Shown here piece by piece: positions 1-18,509 of a DNA stretch of 64,000 nucleotides. This DNA comes from Azospirillum melinis. GTDB taxonomy: Bacteria > Pseudomonadota > Alphaproteobacteria > Azospirillales > Azospirillaceae. The stretch spans positions 1 through 64,000 of the forward strand of contig NZ_WHOS01000015.1 of NCBI RefSeq assembly GCF_013340935.1, given 5' to 3'. A model generated the notes under the pieces. That model saw only the letters and a list, made by a program, of their open reading frames with translations. It did no database searches and was not told where the DNA came from. How positions within the stretch are numbered: the stretch's first letter is position 1; each line of letters starts with the position of its first letter. Made by a program: the position numbers and the translations under genes.

Positions 1-228
1 GCCCACCCCTGTCCGAGACCGCTGGTGCCCGTCCCCGACCGCAAGGAGAGGGAAGGGCTTAAAATTGACCCGCGCAGACAGGAGTTGAACCCGTTTACCC
101 CTCCGGCCCCGCCGCCATGTGCGACGGGAACCGGTTCAGGAACGGCTTGACTTCTGGGACAGGTTCGCCGGATCTCCGGCCCTTCGGGGACGGGGGTCCA
201 TGTACACCTCTGTGCAAGGAGGCGATCC
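1..228 (+). promoter_or_regulatory. rplJ (L10) leader, structured 5' untranslated region
   Basis: This stretch before rplJ has no convincing gene. Directly visible is a hairpin at 170-199: an eight-pair outer stem (170-177 with 192-199, two G-U pairs) enclosing a CCC/GGG stem capped by TTCG. A second small stem pairs CCTC (207-210) with GAGG (219-222) and would bury the rplJ Shine-Dalgarno AAGGAGG (216-222). L10 or the L10-L7/L12 complex is known to repress this operon by binding its leader in other bacteria. Assigning that role here is inference. I saw no convincing sigma-70 promoter, so transcription may come from rplKA upstream of the window. Confidence 0.5.
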
Positions 229-753
229 GTGGATCGTACACAAAAAGAAGCGACGATCGCGGCTCTGCAATCGAAGCTCCAGGACACGGGCCTGGTGGTG
301 GTCACCCACCATCTGGGCCTGACGGTGAAGGAAGTCACCGACCTGCGTGCGAAGGTTCGGGCTGCTGGCGCCAGCTTCAAAGTGACGAAGAACCGGCTCG
401 CCCGTCGTTCCCTTCAGGGGACGCAGTTCGAGGGTCTGGACGGTCTCTTCAAGGGACCGACGGCGATCGCCTTCTCGAAGGATCCCGTTGCGGCTGCCAA
501 GGTGGTGGCCGACTACGCGAAGACCAACGAGAAGCTCAAGATCGTCGGCGCCAGCCTCGGCACCCAGATTCTGGACGCGGAGGGGGTCAAGGCCCTCGCC
601 TCGCTCCCGTCGCTGGACGAACTGCGTGGCCGCCTCGTGGGCATGATCCAGACCCCGGCGACCCGTATCGCCGGTGTCCTCCAGGCTCCGGGCGGCCAGG
701 TCGCCCGCGTGCTTGCTGCCTACGCGAAGAAGGACGACGAGGCGGCGGCCTAA
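229..753 (+). CDS. rplJ: 50S ribosomal protein L10
   Basis: L10 (174 aa) anchors the L7/L12 stalk on the large subunit, where translation factors are recruited. The start is a GTG at 229, chosen because AAGGAGG lies six bases upstream and the product begins MDRTQKE as in the family. The N-terminal globular rRNA-binding part is followed by a C-terminal helical region (about 135-174) that should bind L7/L12 dimers. It is first in the rplJL-rpoBC cluster. A five-pair hairpin (747-760) covers its stop codon. A run of seven T follows at 771-777, too far from the stem to be a classical terminator. Confidence 0.97.
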   Translation: MDRTQKEATIAALQSKLQDTGLVVVTHHLGLTVKEVTDLRAKVRAAGASFKVTKNRLARRSLQGTQFEGLDGLFKGPTAIAFSKDPVAAAKVVADYAKTNEKLKIVGASLGTQILDAEGVKALASLPSLDELRGRLVGMIQTPATRIAGVLQAPGGQVARVLAAYAKKDDEAAA

Positions 754-812
754 CCAGGCCTAGTCACTCGTTTTTTTACATCCCCAGAACTCAAGTCGTT
801 TGGAGTAGTAAC

Positions 813-1190
813 ATGGCTGATCTGCAGAAGCTCGTCGACGATCTGTCGGCCCTGACCGTCCTGGAAGCCGCCGAGCTGTCGAAGCTCCTCGAAGAGAAGT
901 GGGGCGTCTCTGCCGCCGCTCCGGTGGCCGTTGCCGCCGCCGGCCCGGCCGCTGCCGCTGCCGCTCCGGCCGAAGAGCAGACCGAGTTCACGGTGATCCT
1001 CGCCGATGCCGGCGACAAGAAGATCAACGTGATTAAGGAAGTCCGTGCGATCACCGGCCTGGGCCTGAAGGAAGCCAAGGACCTGGTCGAGGGCGCTCCG
1101 AAGCCGGTCAAGGAAGGCGCCACGAAGGACGAGGCCGCCAAGATCAAGAAGCAGCTTGAAGAAGCCGGCGCCAAGGTCGATATTAAGTAA
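813..1190 (+). CDS. rplL: 50S ribosomal protein L7/L12
   Basis: L7/L12 (125 aa) is the multicopy, acidic stalk protein that recruits and stimulates EF-G, EF-Tu and IF2. The N-terminal dimerisation helices (about 1-32) are followed by an Ala/Pro-rich flexible hinge (about 34-55) and the conserved C-terminal domain, which contains the [20 protein letters not shown] region. The ATG at 813 is preceded by GGAG (802-805). The reading frame is open far upstream, but the family start is at 813. Codon use is strongly biased, as expected for a very abundant protein. Confidence 0.97.
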   Translation: MADLQKLVDDLSALTVLEAAELSKLLEEKWGVSAAAPVAVAAAGPAAAAAAPAEEQTEFTVILADAGDKKINVIKEVRAITGLGLKEAKDLVEGAPKPVKEGATKDEAAKIKKQLEEAGAKVDIK

Positions 1191-1230
1191 GACCTTGTTG
1201 CGTACGGATCACACAGTACCAAGCCGGACG

Positions 1231-1313
1231 GCGGTCGGTTCCCTAGGGGACCGGCCGCCGCACGGCATTTTCTGCCTTCCGCCGGACCGGGCTTGCCCGG
1301 CCCGGCTCTTTCC
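1231..1313 (+). terminator. rplL-rpoB intercistronic double hairpin (candidate attenuator)
   Basis: Two strong stem-loops fill the gap between rplL and rpoB. The first pairs 1231-1243 with 1246-1258 (13 pairs, two G-U; the TA centre would open to a wider loop). The second pairs 1281-1292 with 1295-1306 with one A-C mismatch and is followed by TCTTT (1307-1311). In E. coli a partial terminator in this same gap lowers rpoBC expression relative to the ribosomal genes. The short T run here likewise suggests partial rather than complete termination. The function is inferred from position and structure. Confidence 0.6.
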
Positions 1314-1437
1314 GTCCCCATCATGGGGATGGCCCGCGCGGGCGCCCTCGGGACCGGTCGACACCAGTCGGCTCGATCCTACGGTCGGTTGAACGGTCGG
1401 TATAACGCGCATCACGTACAGACGTTTGGGGACATCC

Positions 1438-5631
<4,194 letters not shown>

Positions 5632-5650
5632 GCCGATTTGACGTGACCAA

Positions 5651-5684
5651 ACCCCGGAGCGGCGCATTCGCGCCGGTCCGGGGT
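5651..5684 (+). other. rpoB-rpoC intercistronic hairpin
   Basis: A stable stem-loop lies in the 102-base gap between rpoB and rpoC: ACCCCGGA (5651-5658) pairs with TCCGGGGT (5677-5684), and inside it GGCGC (5661-5665) pairs with GCGCC (5670-5674) around an ATTC loop. No T run follows, so it is not an intrinsic terminator. It could be an RNA-processing or stability element that sets the rpoB:rpoC ratio; this is inference. Confidence 0.55.
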
Positions 5685-5700
5685 CATGCACTGCCCTTAA

Positions 5701-9906
<4,206 letters not shown>

Positions 9907-9933
9907 TCGGTCTGGCTTATTGAGTAGGGGAGG

Positions 9934-9967
9934 GGGCGCGTTCCGTGACGGACGCGCCCTTTTCTTT
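9934..9967 (+). terminator. rpoBC operon intrinsic terminator
   Basis: GGGCGCGT (9934-9941) pairs perfectly with ACGCGCCC (9952-9959), with a CCG/CGG extension around a TGA loop and one bulged T. It is followed at once by TTTTCTTT (9960-9967). It sits 27 bases after the rpoC stop and separates this cluster from the str operon. Confidence 0.9.
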
Positions 9968-9979
9968 GGGCTTTGCTGA

Positions 9980-10009
9980 TTGAGAGTCGGGGAGCCTGCA
10001 AGCTATAAT
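9980..10009 (+). promoter_or_regulatory. Promoter of the str operon
   Basis: A near-consensus sigma-70 promoter: TTGAGA (9980-9985), an 18-base spacer and a perfect TATAAT (10004-10009). It lies just after the rpoBC terminator and about 220 bases before rpsL. The predicted transcription start is near 10016, giving a leader of about 210 bases. Confidence 0.8.
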
Positions 10010-10104
10010 ACCGTCCTTGACTCTCTCTCGGCCTTTCCTTAAAGTCCGCGAACTTCAAAGGCCGCCCGGGCTCTCCGTGCGTCCGCTTGAATCCACCGAT
10101 CCCG

Positions 10105-10178
10105 CCGATCGGAGTCCTCCGGTCGGCTTTCGCTCATTCAGCCCGCTCGGAACGGCAACGTTTCGCAGGCGGGCTTTT
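10105..10178 (+). promoter_or_regulatory. rpsL leader with two hairpins, second resembling an attenuator
   Basis: Within the 9907-10229 gap, the predicted str leader holds CCGATCGGA (10105-10113) pairing fully with TCCGGTCGG (10118-10126). It also holds GCCCGC (10141-10146) pairing with GCGGGC (10169-10174), followed by TTTT (10175-10178). The second looks like a weak intrinsic terminator inside the transcribed leader. Regulation of the str operon in E. coli is by S7 binding between rpsL and rpsG, so an attenuator before rpsL would be a different mechanism. This is inference from structure. Confidence 0.45.
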
Positions 10179-10229
10179 GCTTCGTCCGGCTCGTCCGGCC
10201 GAGTGATCTTGAAGGGATGAAGGGCAGAT

Positions 10230-10601
10230 ATGCCGACGATCAACCAGTTGATCCGTAAGCCGCGCGAGCCGTTGGCCGCGCGCAACAAGGTTCCCGCGAT
10301 GGAGGCCTGCCCGCAGAAGCGTGGCGTCTGCACTCGCGTTTACACCACCACCCCGAAGAAGCCGAACTCGGCGCTCCGTAAGGTCGCCCGCGTTCGTCTG
10401 ACGAACGGCTTCGAGGTGACGAGCTACATCCCTGGTGAGGGCCACAACCTCCAGGAACACTCGGTGGTCATGATCCGCGGCGGTCGTGTGAAGGATCTTC
10501 CCGGCGTTCGCTATCACATCATTCGCGGCACGCTGGATACCCAGGGCGTCAAGGATCGTAAGCAGCGTCGTTCGAAGTACGGCGCGAAGCGTCCGAAGTA
10601 A
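10230..10601 (+). CDS. rpsL: 30S ribosomal protein S12
   Basis: S12 (123 aa) sits at the decoding centre and controls accuracy. The two lysines whose change gives streptomycin resistance, K43 (in TPKKPNS) and K88 (in GRVKDLP), are wild type. D89, the residue methylthiolated by RimO in other bacteria, is present. It is the first gene of the str operon, with rpsG 12 bases downstream. AGGG precedes the ATG at 10230. Confidence 0.98.
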   Translation: MPTINQLIRKPREPLAARNKVPAMEACPQKRGVCTRVYTTTPKKPNSALRKVARVRLTNGFEVTSYIPGEGHNLQEHSVVMIRGGRVKDLPGVRYHIIRGTLDTQGVKDRKQRRSKYGAKRPK

Positions 10602-10613
10602 GGAGAACTCACG

Positions 10614-11084
10614 ATGTCCCGTCGTCATCGCGCCGAGAAGCGTGAAGTCCTGCCGGACGCCAAGTATGGCGACCGCGTCCTGACGAAGTTCATGAACTGC
10701 CTGATGCTGGACGGCAAGAAGTCGGCAGCCGAAGGCATCGTCTACGGTGCTCTGGGCCGTATCGAGGTCAAGACCAAGAACGACCCCGTTCAGGTCTTCC
10801 ACGATGCCCTGGCCAACGTGAAGCCGCACCTCGAAGTGCGTTCGCGTCGCGTCGGCGGTGCGACCTATCAGGTTCCGGTCGAGGTCCGTTCGGACCGCGC
10901 ACAGGCCCTGGCCATCCGTTGGCTGATCAGCGCCGCCCGCGCCCGCTCGGAAAACACGATGACCGAGCGTCTGTCGGGTGAGCTGCTCGATGCCGCCAGC
11001 CAGCGCGGCACTGCCGTGAAGAAGCGCGAAGACACGCACCGTATGGCGGAAGCCAACAAGGCGTTCTCGCACTACCGCTGGTAA
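10614..11084 (+). CDS. rpsG: 30S ribosomal protein S7
   Basis: S7 (156 aa) nucleates assembly of the 30S head by binding the 3' domain of 16S rRNA and lies near the E site. The N-terminal [15 protein letters not shown] and the C-terminal [20 protein letters not shown] are family hallmarks, and the length is standard. The ATG is preceded by AAGGAG in the 12-base gap after rpsL. A 27-base gap separates it from fusA. Confidence 0.97.
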   Translation: MSRRHRAEKREVLPDAKYGDRVLTKFMNCLMLDGKKSAAEGIVYGALGRIEVKTKNDPVQVFHDALANVKPHLEVRSRRVGGATYQVPVEVRSDRAQALAIRWLISAARARSENTMTERLSGELLDAASQRGTAVKKREDTHRMAEANKAFSHYRW

Positions 11085-11111
11085 GGTTAACGCCTGTCCT
11101 GGTGATTTTGC

Positions 11112-13184
11112 ATGCCCCGCTCGCACGCCCTCGACCGTTACCGCAACATCGGCATCATGGCTCACATCGATGCCGGCAAGACGACGACGACCGAGCGCAT
11201 CCTGTTCTATACCGGCAAGTCCTATCGCATGGGCGAGGTCAATGACGGCACCGCCGTCATGGACTGGATGGAGCAGGAGCAGGAGCGGGGCATCACCATC
11301 ACGTCGGCGGCAACGACCTGTTTCTGGCGCGACCACCGCATCAACATCATCGATACGCCCGGCCACGTGGATTTCACCATTGAGGTCGAGCGGTCGCTGC
11401 GCGTTCTGGATGGCGCCGTTGCCATCTTCGACGCGGTTGCGGGGGTCGAGCCCCAGACCGAGACCGTGTGGCGGCAGGCCGACAAGTACGGCGTGCCGCG
11501 CATGGCCTTCGTCAACAAGATGGACCGCGTTGGCGCGGACTTCGACAGCTGTGTCGCCATGATGGCCGACCGCCTTGGCGTCAAGCCGCTGGTCGTTGAA
11601 CTCCCCATCGGCAGCGAGGCCGGCTTCTCCGGTGTCGTCGATCTGGTTGCGATGCGCGCCACGATCTGGAAGGCCGAAACGCTCGGCGCCGAATTCCAGC
11701 ACACTGACATTCCCGAGGATCTGGCCGGACCGGCGGCAAGCGCCCGGCAGGCGCTGCTGGATGCCGTGCTCGACCTCGATGAGGCTGCGATGGCCGCCTA
11801 TCTCGAGCGCGGCGAGGAGCCGACGCCCGATGTGCTGCGCGCGTTGATTCGCAAAGGCACGATTGCCGGCGCCATGGTTCCGGTGCTGTGCGGGTCGGCT
11901 TTCCGCAATAAGGGCATCCAGCCAATGCTGGACGCCGTGGTCGATTATTTGCCCGCCCCGAACGATATCGGTTCGGTGACGGGCCACGCGGTTGGTGGCG
12001 ACCGGGCCGAGGAACGGGCCGCCAACGACAGCGCGCCTTTCTCGGGCCTCGCCTTCAAGGTGATGAACGACCCCTATGTCGGGACGCTCACCTTCTGCCG
12101 TATCTATTCCGGCACCGTCAGCGTCGGCGATTCGCTGCTGAACCCGGTCAAGGGTGAGCGCGAGAAGATCGGCCGCATGCTGCTGATGCACGCCAACAGC
12201 CGTGAAGACATCGAGCGCGCCCATACCGGCGACATCGTGGCCTTCGCGGGTCTGGAGCATACGGCGACCGGCGATACGTTGTGCGATCCTGCCAAACCGA
12301 TCGTGCTGGAGCGTCTGGACGTTCCCGAGCCCGTAATCGAGATCGTGGTCGAGCCGCGGACCGACGCGGACCATGACAAGATGGCGGCGGCGTTGAATCG
12401 CCTCGGCCATGAGGATCCCTCTTTGCAGGTTACGGTGGACCGCGAAAGCGGCCAGACCGTGATCCGCGGCATGGGCGAGCTGCATCTCGACATCATCGTC
12501 GACCGCATGAGGCGCGAGTTTCGCGTCGACGCGGCTGTTGGTGTGCCGAAGGTTGCCTATCGGGAGACCGTGCTGCGCTCTGCCGAGGTCGATCATGTCC
12601 ATGCCCGCCAGGCCGGCGACCGCGCCCAGTTCGCGCGCGTGACGCTGAAGCTGGAGGCGCTGGACCGCAGTGCCGGCTTCGTCTTCGAGAACCGGGCGGC
12701 TGGCCTGCCGCGCGAGTTCGTCGCCGGTGTGCAGAAGGGGCTGGAGGCCGCGAAGGACAGCGGTGTCGTTGCCGGCTATCCGGTTGTCGACGTCAAGGTG
12801 ACCCTGACCGCCGGCGAGGCGCACGACGTCGACTCCTCGCCGCTCGCCTTCGAACTCGCGGCACGGACCGCCTTCCGCGAGGCTATGACAAAAGCCGCTC
12901 CGGCGCTGTTGGAACCGCTGATGCGGGTCGAAATCATCACGCCGGACGACTATATGGGCGACGTCATCGGCGACCTGAACGGTCGCCGGGGACAGATCAC
13001 CGGCATGGACCAGCGCGGCAACGCGCGAATCGTCACGGGACTGGTTCCCTTGGCGGCCATGTTCGGCTATGTGAACTCCCTGCGCTCCATGAGTCAGGGC
13101 CGCGCGCAGTACAGCATGCAGTTCGACCATTATGAGCCGGTGCCACAGGCCATCGCGGACGGCGTCCGCGCCAAGGTGGCCTGA
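11112..13184 (+). CDS. fusA: Elongation factor G, divergent copy
   Basis: EF-G (690 aa) is the GTPase that drives translocation. GTP-binding motifs are intact: [13 protein letters not shown] (G1), RGITI (G2), DTPGH (G3) and NKMD (G4). Domains II-V follow in normal order. The C-terminal part ([20 protein letters not shown], then the [13 protein letters not shown] segment) matches the alphaproteobacterial str-operon lineage as I remember it. Domain IV is unusual. The loop normally written KQSGG-GQ(F/Y) reads RQAGDRAQF at 499-507, and the usual GGSVPKEY segment is shortened to AGLPREF. Codons such as AAA and TTG, almost absent from tuf, are frequent here. It may be a relaxed or specialised EF-G with a canonical copy elsewhere. 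Confidence 0.9.
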   Translation: MPRSHALDRYRNIGIMAHIDAGKTTTTERILFYTGKSYRMGEVNDGTAVMDWMEQEQERGITITSAATTCFWRDHRINIIDTPGHVDFTIEVERSLRVLDGAVAIFDAVAGVEPQTETVWRQADKYGVPRMAFVNKMDRVGADFDSCVAMMADRLGVKPLVVELPIGSEAGFSGVVDLVAMRATIWKAETLGAEFQHTDIPEDLAGPAASARQALLDAVLDLDEAAMAAYLERGEEPTPDVLRALIRKGTIAGAMVPVLCGSAFRNKGIQPMLDAVVDYLPAPNDIGSVTGHAVGGDRAEERAANDSAPFSGLAFKVMNDPYVGTLTFCRIYSGTVSVGDSLLNPVKGEREKIGRMLLMHANSREDIERAHTGDIVAFAGLEHTATGDTLCDPAKPIVLERLDVPEPVIEIVVEPRTDADHDKMAAALNRLGHEDPSLQVTVDRESGQTVIRGMGELHLDIIVDRMRREFRVDAAVGVPKVAYRETVLRSAEVDHVHARQAGDRAQFARVTLKLEALDRSAGFVFENRAAGLPREFVAGVQKGLEAAKDSGVVAGYPVVDVKVTLTAGEAHDVDSSPLAFELAARTAFREAMTKAAPALLEPLMRVEIITPDDYMGDVIGDLNGRRGQITGMDQRGNARIVTGLVPLAAMFGYVNSLRSMSQGRAQYSMQFDHYEPVPQAIADGVRAKVA

Positions 13185-13222
13185 AGACCGCTGGAACGAT
13201 TGAGAAACGGAGAGACCACCCC

Positions 13223-14413
<1,191 letters not shown>

Positions 14414-14466
14414 TGACCCATCCGGCAGCCGCCGTGAGGCGGCCGCCGGAGGGAGACGGGTAGGGC

Positions 14467-14536
14467 GGCGGGAGCGATCCCGCCGTCGGATGTAAGAGAC
14501 GGGCCGTCTTCCCCGCGCGAGCAGGAAGGGCGGCCC
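14467..14536 (+). other. Hairpins downstream of tuf
   Basis: Two stem-loops follow tuf. GGCGGGA (14467-14473) pairs with TCCCGCC (14478-14484) around GCGA. A larger interrupted stem pairs GGGCCG and CTTCC (14501-14512 region) with matching GGAAG and CGGCCC (up to 14536). Neither has a T run. They may stabilise the tuf 3' end or act with Rho; no gene is present between 14414 and 14955. Confidence 0.4.
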
Positions 14537-14620
14537 GCCCGGTTCTAGCCATCGGGCGTCGGTGTTCGGAGCCGTCCGCCTGTCAACCCAGCTTCCTCCG
14601 ATCCGGGGGGAGATTCAGGA

Positions 14621-14649
14621 TTGACACGCGGGCGCTGAACGCCTAGAGA
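14621..14649 (+). promoter_or_regulatory. S10 operon promoter
   Basis: A perfect TTGACA (14621-14626) is followed by a 17-base spacer and TAGAGA (14644-14649). The predicted transcription start is near 14656, giving a leader of about 300 bases before rpsJ. It is the only strong promoter-like match I found between tuf and rpsJ. Confidence 0.65.
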
Positions 14650-14655
14650 TTACGC

Positions 14656-14955
14656 CCTCTGGATTTTGGGTTGGTGGTAGGCAGCTTCGGCCTAGACGCA
14701 GCCCGAGACGAACGGCACGGCGCGCCTCCACGGGAGGCGCGCCGTCTGCTGATCGGAACATCCCCTCCGCGCTTCCCGCGCAGGGGATGTTCTTTTTCGT
14801 ATCGGCCCGTCGCATCGGTCACAGCGTCGCCCGTCGGCCCCCGTTTCGGTGGTTCGGCGCGCGGCCTTGCGCTGTCGGCGATGCCCCGAAGCAAGCTCGT
14901 GGAGTTCCGGTGACGCGTCCGCGTCATCGCTAGAAGGTGCAAGGGACGTTTGGAC
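14656..14955 (+). promoter_or_regulatory. S10 operon leader with full intrinsic terminator (candidate attenuator)
   Basis: The leader folds into three successive hairpins: TAGGC (14678-14682) with GCCTA (14690-14694); a perfect stem ACGGCGCGCCTC (14717-14728) with GAGGCGCGCCGT (14734-14745); and GAACATCCCC (14756-14765) with GGGGATGTTC (14783-14792), followed by TTTTT (14793-14797). The last is a textbook terminator, yet it lies between the promoter and rpsJ. In E. coli the S10 leader ends in an attenuator hairpin stabilised by L4. The same layout suggests attenuation here; a short independent RNA of about 140 nt is the alternative. From 14798 to 14955 I see no gene and no further clear element. 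Confidence 0.6.
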
Positions 14956-15264
<309 letters not shown>

Positions 15265-15324
15265 TTTTGGTTGGTAAGGGACCTCTCCGGTAATCGGATG
15301 TCCCTGGTCAGGAGATAAAGAACA

Positions 15325-16035
15325 ATGCGATCCGGTTTGATCGCGCAGAAGGTCGGCATGACCCGCGTCTTCACGGACGACGGCCAGCATGTTCCGGTCA
15401 CTGTGCTGAAAGTCGACAGCTGCCAGGTCGTCGCCGTTCGCACCGAGGAAAAGGATGGCTACACCGCCGTCCAGCTCGGCGCGGGCGCCATCAAGGTCAA
15501 GAACGTCAACAAGCCTGAGCGCGGGCATTTCGCCAAGGCGCGTGTGGAGCCCAAGCGCAAGCTTGTCGAGTTCCGCGTCGATGCCGATGCCCTGATCGAG
15601 GTCGGTGCCGAACTGTCGGTGTCGCACTTCGTCGCCGGCCAGTTCGTCGACGTCACCGGCACCTCCATCGGCAAGGGCTTTGCCGGTGCGATGAAACGCT
15701 GGAACTTCGGTGGTCTGCGCGCCACGCACGGCGTGTCGGTGTCGCACCGCTCGCACGGTTCGACGGGTAACCGCCAGGATCCCGGCAAGGTCTTCAAGAA
15801 CAAGAAGATGGCCGGCCATCTCGGCGACGAGCGGGTCACGGTCCTGAACCTTCAGGTCGTGTCCGTCGACGAAGCCCGTGGTCTGATCCTGCTCAAGGGT
15901 GCCGTCCCCGGCGCCGAGGGCGGTTGGCTGCGCATCCGTGACGCCGTCAAGAAGAAGGCTCCGGAAGGCCTGCCCTTCCCGGCCGGCATCAAGTCTGCTC
16001 CGGCGGCGGAAGCCCCGGCCGAGACGCAGGAGTGA
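15325..16035 (+). CDS. rplC: 50S ribosomal protein L3
   Basis: L3 (236 aa) is an early-assembly protein near the peptidyl transferase centre. The [16 protein letters not shown] start and the [20 protein letters not shown] loop, which holds the glutamine methylated by PrmB in other species, are present. A 30-residue Ala/Pro/Glu-rich C-terminal tail (about 207-236) extends past the usual core, as is common in alphaproteobacteria. AGGAGAT (15310-15316) precedes the ATG. Confidence 0.97.
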   Translation: MRSGLIAQKVGMTRVFTDDGQHVPVTVLKVDSCQVVAVRTEEKDGYTAVQLGAGAIKVKNVNKPERGHFAKARVEPKRKLVEFRVDADALIEVGAELSVSHFVAGQFVDVTGTSIGKGFAGAMKRWNFGGLRATHGVSVSHRSHGSTGNRQDPGKVFKNKKMAGHLGDERVTVLNLQVVSVDEARGLILLKGAVPGAEGGWLRIRDAVKKKAPEGLPFPAGIKSAPAAEAPAETQE

Positions 16036-16040
16036 GCGCC

Positions 16041-16661
16041 ATGAAGGCCACGATCAAGAATCTGAACAACGAAGCCGTCGGCGAGATCGAGCTGTCGGAC
16101 GCCGTGTTCGGTCTGCCGGCCCGCACCGACCTGCTGGCCCGCATGGTGAACTGGCAGCTGGCCAAGCGCCGCTCCGGCAACCACAAGACCAAGGGCATCA
16201 GCGAGATCAGCGGCACGACCAAGAAGCCCTATGGGCAGAAGGGCACCGGCCGCGCTCGTCAGGGCTCCATCCGTTCGCCGCAGTTCCGCGGCGGTGCGAC
16301 CATCTTCGGGCCGGTGGTGCGTTCGCATGCCCACGACCTGACCAAGAAGGTCCGCAAGCTGGCGCTCAAGACCGCCCTGTCGGCCAAGGCCGCCGAGGGC
16401 AAGCTGATCGTCCTGGAGGCCGCGGCCGCCGAGACGCACAAGACCAAGGAACTGGCGGCCCGTCTCGCCACCCTCGGCCTGACTTCGGCGCTGATCATCG
16501 ATGGCTCGAACCTGGACGATAACTTCGCCAAGGCTTCGCGCAACATCCCGCTGATCGACGTGCTGCCGGAGCAGGGTGCGAACGTCTACGACATTCTCCG
16601 CCGCGACACGCTGGTCCTGACCCGCAACGCGGTCGAGCAACTGGAGGCTCGCCTGAAATGA
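16041..16661 (+). CDS. rplD: 50S ribosomal protein L4
   Basis: L4 (206 aa) lines the peptide exit tunnel. In E. coli it also represses its own operon by acting on the S10 leader. I chose ATG 16041, with AGGAG at 16028-16032, over a GTG at 16032 that overlaps the rplC stop. The conserved loop [21 protein letters not shown], which penetrates the ribosome core, is complete. It overlaps rplW by an ATGA junction. Confidence 0.97.
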   Translation: MKATIKNLNNEAVGEIELSDAVFGLPARTDLLARMVNWQLAKRRSGNHKTKGISEISGTTKKPYGQKGTGRARQGSIRSPQFRGGATIFGPVVRSHAHDLTKKVRKLALKTALSAKAAEGKLIVLEAAAAETHKTKELAARLATLGLTSALIIDGSNLDDNFAKASRNIPLIDVLPEQGANVYDILRRDTLVLTRNAVEQLEARLK

Positions 16662-16975
16662 GCAAGCAGTCGAAACCTGCGGTGAGCCAGGAGCGGATGT
16701 ACGACCTGATCCTCGCTCCCGTCATCACCGAGAAGTCGACGTTGGTGTCGGAGCATAACCAGGTCACGTTCCGCGTGCCGCTCACGGCCTCCAAGCCGGA
16801 GATCAAGGCCGCCGTTGAAGGTCTCTTCAACGTCAAGGTGACCGCGGTCAACACCCTGGTTTCCAAGGGCAAGACCAAGCGGTTCCGCGGCACCATCGGC
16901 CGTCGCTCGGACTTCAAGAAGGCCGTCGTCACCCTCGCCGAGGGTAACAAGATCGACGTGACCACGGGCATCTGA
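16658..16975 (+). CDS. rplW: 50S ribosomal protein L23
   Basis: L23 (105 aa) surrounds the exit tunnel and is the docking site for SRP and trigger factor. It has an 11-13 residue N-terminal extension before the usual [14 protein letters not shown] core, and the extended loop [15 protein letters not shown]. The start overlaps the rplD stop (ATGA), suggesting translational coupling. Confidence 0.96.
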   Translation: MSKQSKPAVSQERMYDLILAPVITEKSTLVSEHNQVTFRVPLTASKPEIKAAVEGLFNVKVTAVNTLVSKGKTKRFRGTIGRRSDFKKAVVTLAEGNKIDVTTGI

Positions 16976-16991
16976 GCGGGAGTGTGATCCG

Positions 16992-17819
16992 ATGGCTCTG
17001 AAGCAATACCGCCCGATTACGCCGTCGCTCCGCCAGCTGGTCATTGTTGACCGCTCGGAGCTGTGGAAGGGCAAGCCGGTCAAGACCCTCACCGAGGGCT
17101 TGACCAAGTCTGGTGGCCGCAACAACACCGGCCGCATCACTGCGCGCCGCATGGGTGGCGGGCACAAGCGTACCTACCGTCTGGTGGACTTCAAGCGTCG
17201 CAAGTTCGACGTTCCGGCCACCGTCGAGCGGCTGGAATACGATCCGAACCGCACGGCCTTCATTGCGCTGATCAAGTACCAGGATGGGACCCTGTCCTAC
17301 ATCCTGGCGCCGCAGCGCCTGAAGGTCGGCGACACCGTGATCTCCGGCGAGCGCACCGACGTGAAGCCCGGCAACGCGATGCCGCTGAAGAACATCCCGG
17401 TCGGTTCGATCGTGCACAACGTCGAGCTGAAGGCCGGCAAGGGTGGTCAGGTGGCTCGTTCCGCCGGTACCTACCTGCAGCTGGTCGGCCGCGACGGCGG
17501 CTACGCCCAGCTGAAGCTGCCGTCCGGCGAGCTGCGCATGGTTCGTGGCGAGTGCATGGCCACCCTGGGTGCCGTGTCCAACCCGGACCAGATGAACACC
17601 AACCTTGGCAAGGCCGGTCGCAACCGCTGGCTGGGCAAGCGTCCTTCGGTCCGTGGCGTCGCCATGAACCCGATCGACCACCCGCACGGTGGTGGTGAGG
17701 GTCGCACCTCGGGCGGCCGTCATCCGGTCACGCCGTGGGGCAAGCCGACCAAGGGCAAGAAGACTCGTCACAACAAGAAGACGGATGGCCTGATCCTGCG
17801 CCGCCGTCATTCGAAGTAA
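16992..17819 (+). CDS. rplB: 50S ribosomal protein L2
   Basis: L2 (275 aa) is a core protein needed for subunit association and peptidyl transfer. The [15 protein letters not shown] start, the SH3/OB body, and the [20 protein letters not shown] segment with the conserved histidine near the catalytic centre are all visible. Length is normal. Confidence 0.98.
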   Translation: MALKQYRPITPSLRQLVIVDRSELWKGKPVKTLTEGLTKSGGRNNTGRITARRMGGGHKRTYRLVDFKRRKFDVPATVERLEYDPNRTAFIALIKYQDGTLSYILAPQRLKVGDTVISGERTDVKPGNAMPLKNIPVGSIVHNVELKAGKGGQVARSAGTYLQLVGRDGGYAQLKLPSGELRMVRGECMATLGAVSNPDQMNTNLGKAGRNRWLGKRPSVRGVAMNPIDHPHGGGEGRTSGGRHPVTPWGKPTKGKKTRHNKKTDGLILRRRHSK

Positions 17820-17831
17820 GGAGGTCGAACG

Positions 17832-18110
17832 ATGGCACGCTCCGTTTGGAAGGGCCCGTTCGTCGACGGCTATCTGCTGAAGAAGGCGGACAAGAGCCGG
17901 GCTTCGGGCCGCAACGAGATCATCAAGATCTGGTCGCGTCGTTCGACCATCCTGCCGCAGTTCGTCGGTCTGACGTTCGGCGTCTACAACGGCCACAAGT
18001 TCCTGCCGGTTCTGGTTACCGAGCACATGATCGGTCACAAGTTCGGCGAGTTCGCTCCGACGCGGACCTTCTATGGCCACGCGGCGGACAAGAAGGCGAA
18101 GAGGAAGTAA
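17832..18110 (+). CDS. rpsS: 30S ribosomal protein S19
   Basis: S19 (92 aa) forms a complex with S13 in the 30S head. The N-terminal [16 protein letters not shown] and the [21 protein letters not shown] region are typical. AAGGAGG sits in the 12-base gap after rplB, giving a strong ribosome binding site. Confidence 0.97.
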   Translation: MARSVWKGPFVDGYLLKKADKSRASGRNEIIKIWSRRSTILPQFVGLTFGVYNGHKFLPVLVTEHMIGHKFGEFAPTRTFYGHAADKKAKRK

Positions 18111-18113
18111 GCC

Positions 18114-18509
18114 ATGGGCAAGTCTGCCAACCCCAGCCGGGTCGCGGAGAACGAGGCTCTGGCCCGCAATCCGATGATCCGCACCAGCCCGCGGAAGCTC
18201 AACCTCGTCGCCCAGCTCATCCGGAACATGGATGCCAGCCGTGCCGTGGCCGAGCTGACCTTCTCCAAGCGCCGCATCGCCGGCGAAGTGAAGAAGGTCC
18301 TGCAGGCCGCGATCGCGAACGCCGAGAACAACCACCAGCTCGACGTCGACCGTCTGTACGTGTCGTCGGCGACGGTCGGTCGCGCTCTGGTGATGAAGCG
18401 CTTCCACGCCCGTGCCCGCGGTCGTGGCGCCCGGGTCGAGAAGCTGTTCAGCAACCTGACGATCATCGTCCGCGAGCGTGACGCCGCCGTTGCCGAGGGG
18501 GCCGAGTAA
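18114..18509 (+). CDS. rplV: 50S ribosomal protein L22
   Basis: L22 (131 aa) contributes a beta-hairpin to the exit-tunnel constriction. The N-terminus [17 protein letters not shown] is longer than in E. coli, as in other alphaproteobacteria. The tunnel loop [19 protein letters not shown] is intact. Its TAA overlaps the rpsC ATG by one base (TAATG). Confidence 0.96.
   Translation: MGKSANPSRVAENEALARNPMIRTSPRKLNLVAQLIRNMDASRAVAELTFSKRRIAGEVKKVLQAAIANAENNHQLDVDRLYVSSATVGRALVMKRFHARARGRGARVEKLFSNLTIIVRERDAAVAEGAE

Noticed and set aside
117-812. An N-terminal extension of rplL reading through the whole of rplJ in another frame
   Set aside because: L7/L12 starts at 813 with a proper ribosome binding site and family length; the upstream part is out-of-frame rplJ sequence.
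14656-14797. tRNA or rRNA gene between tuf and rpsJ
   Set aside because: No cloverleaf, TTCGA arm or CCA end can be made; the structure is a simple series of hairpins ending in a terminator.
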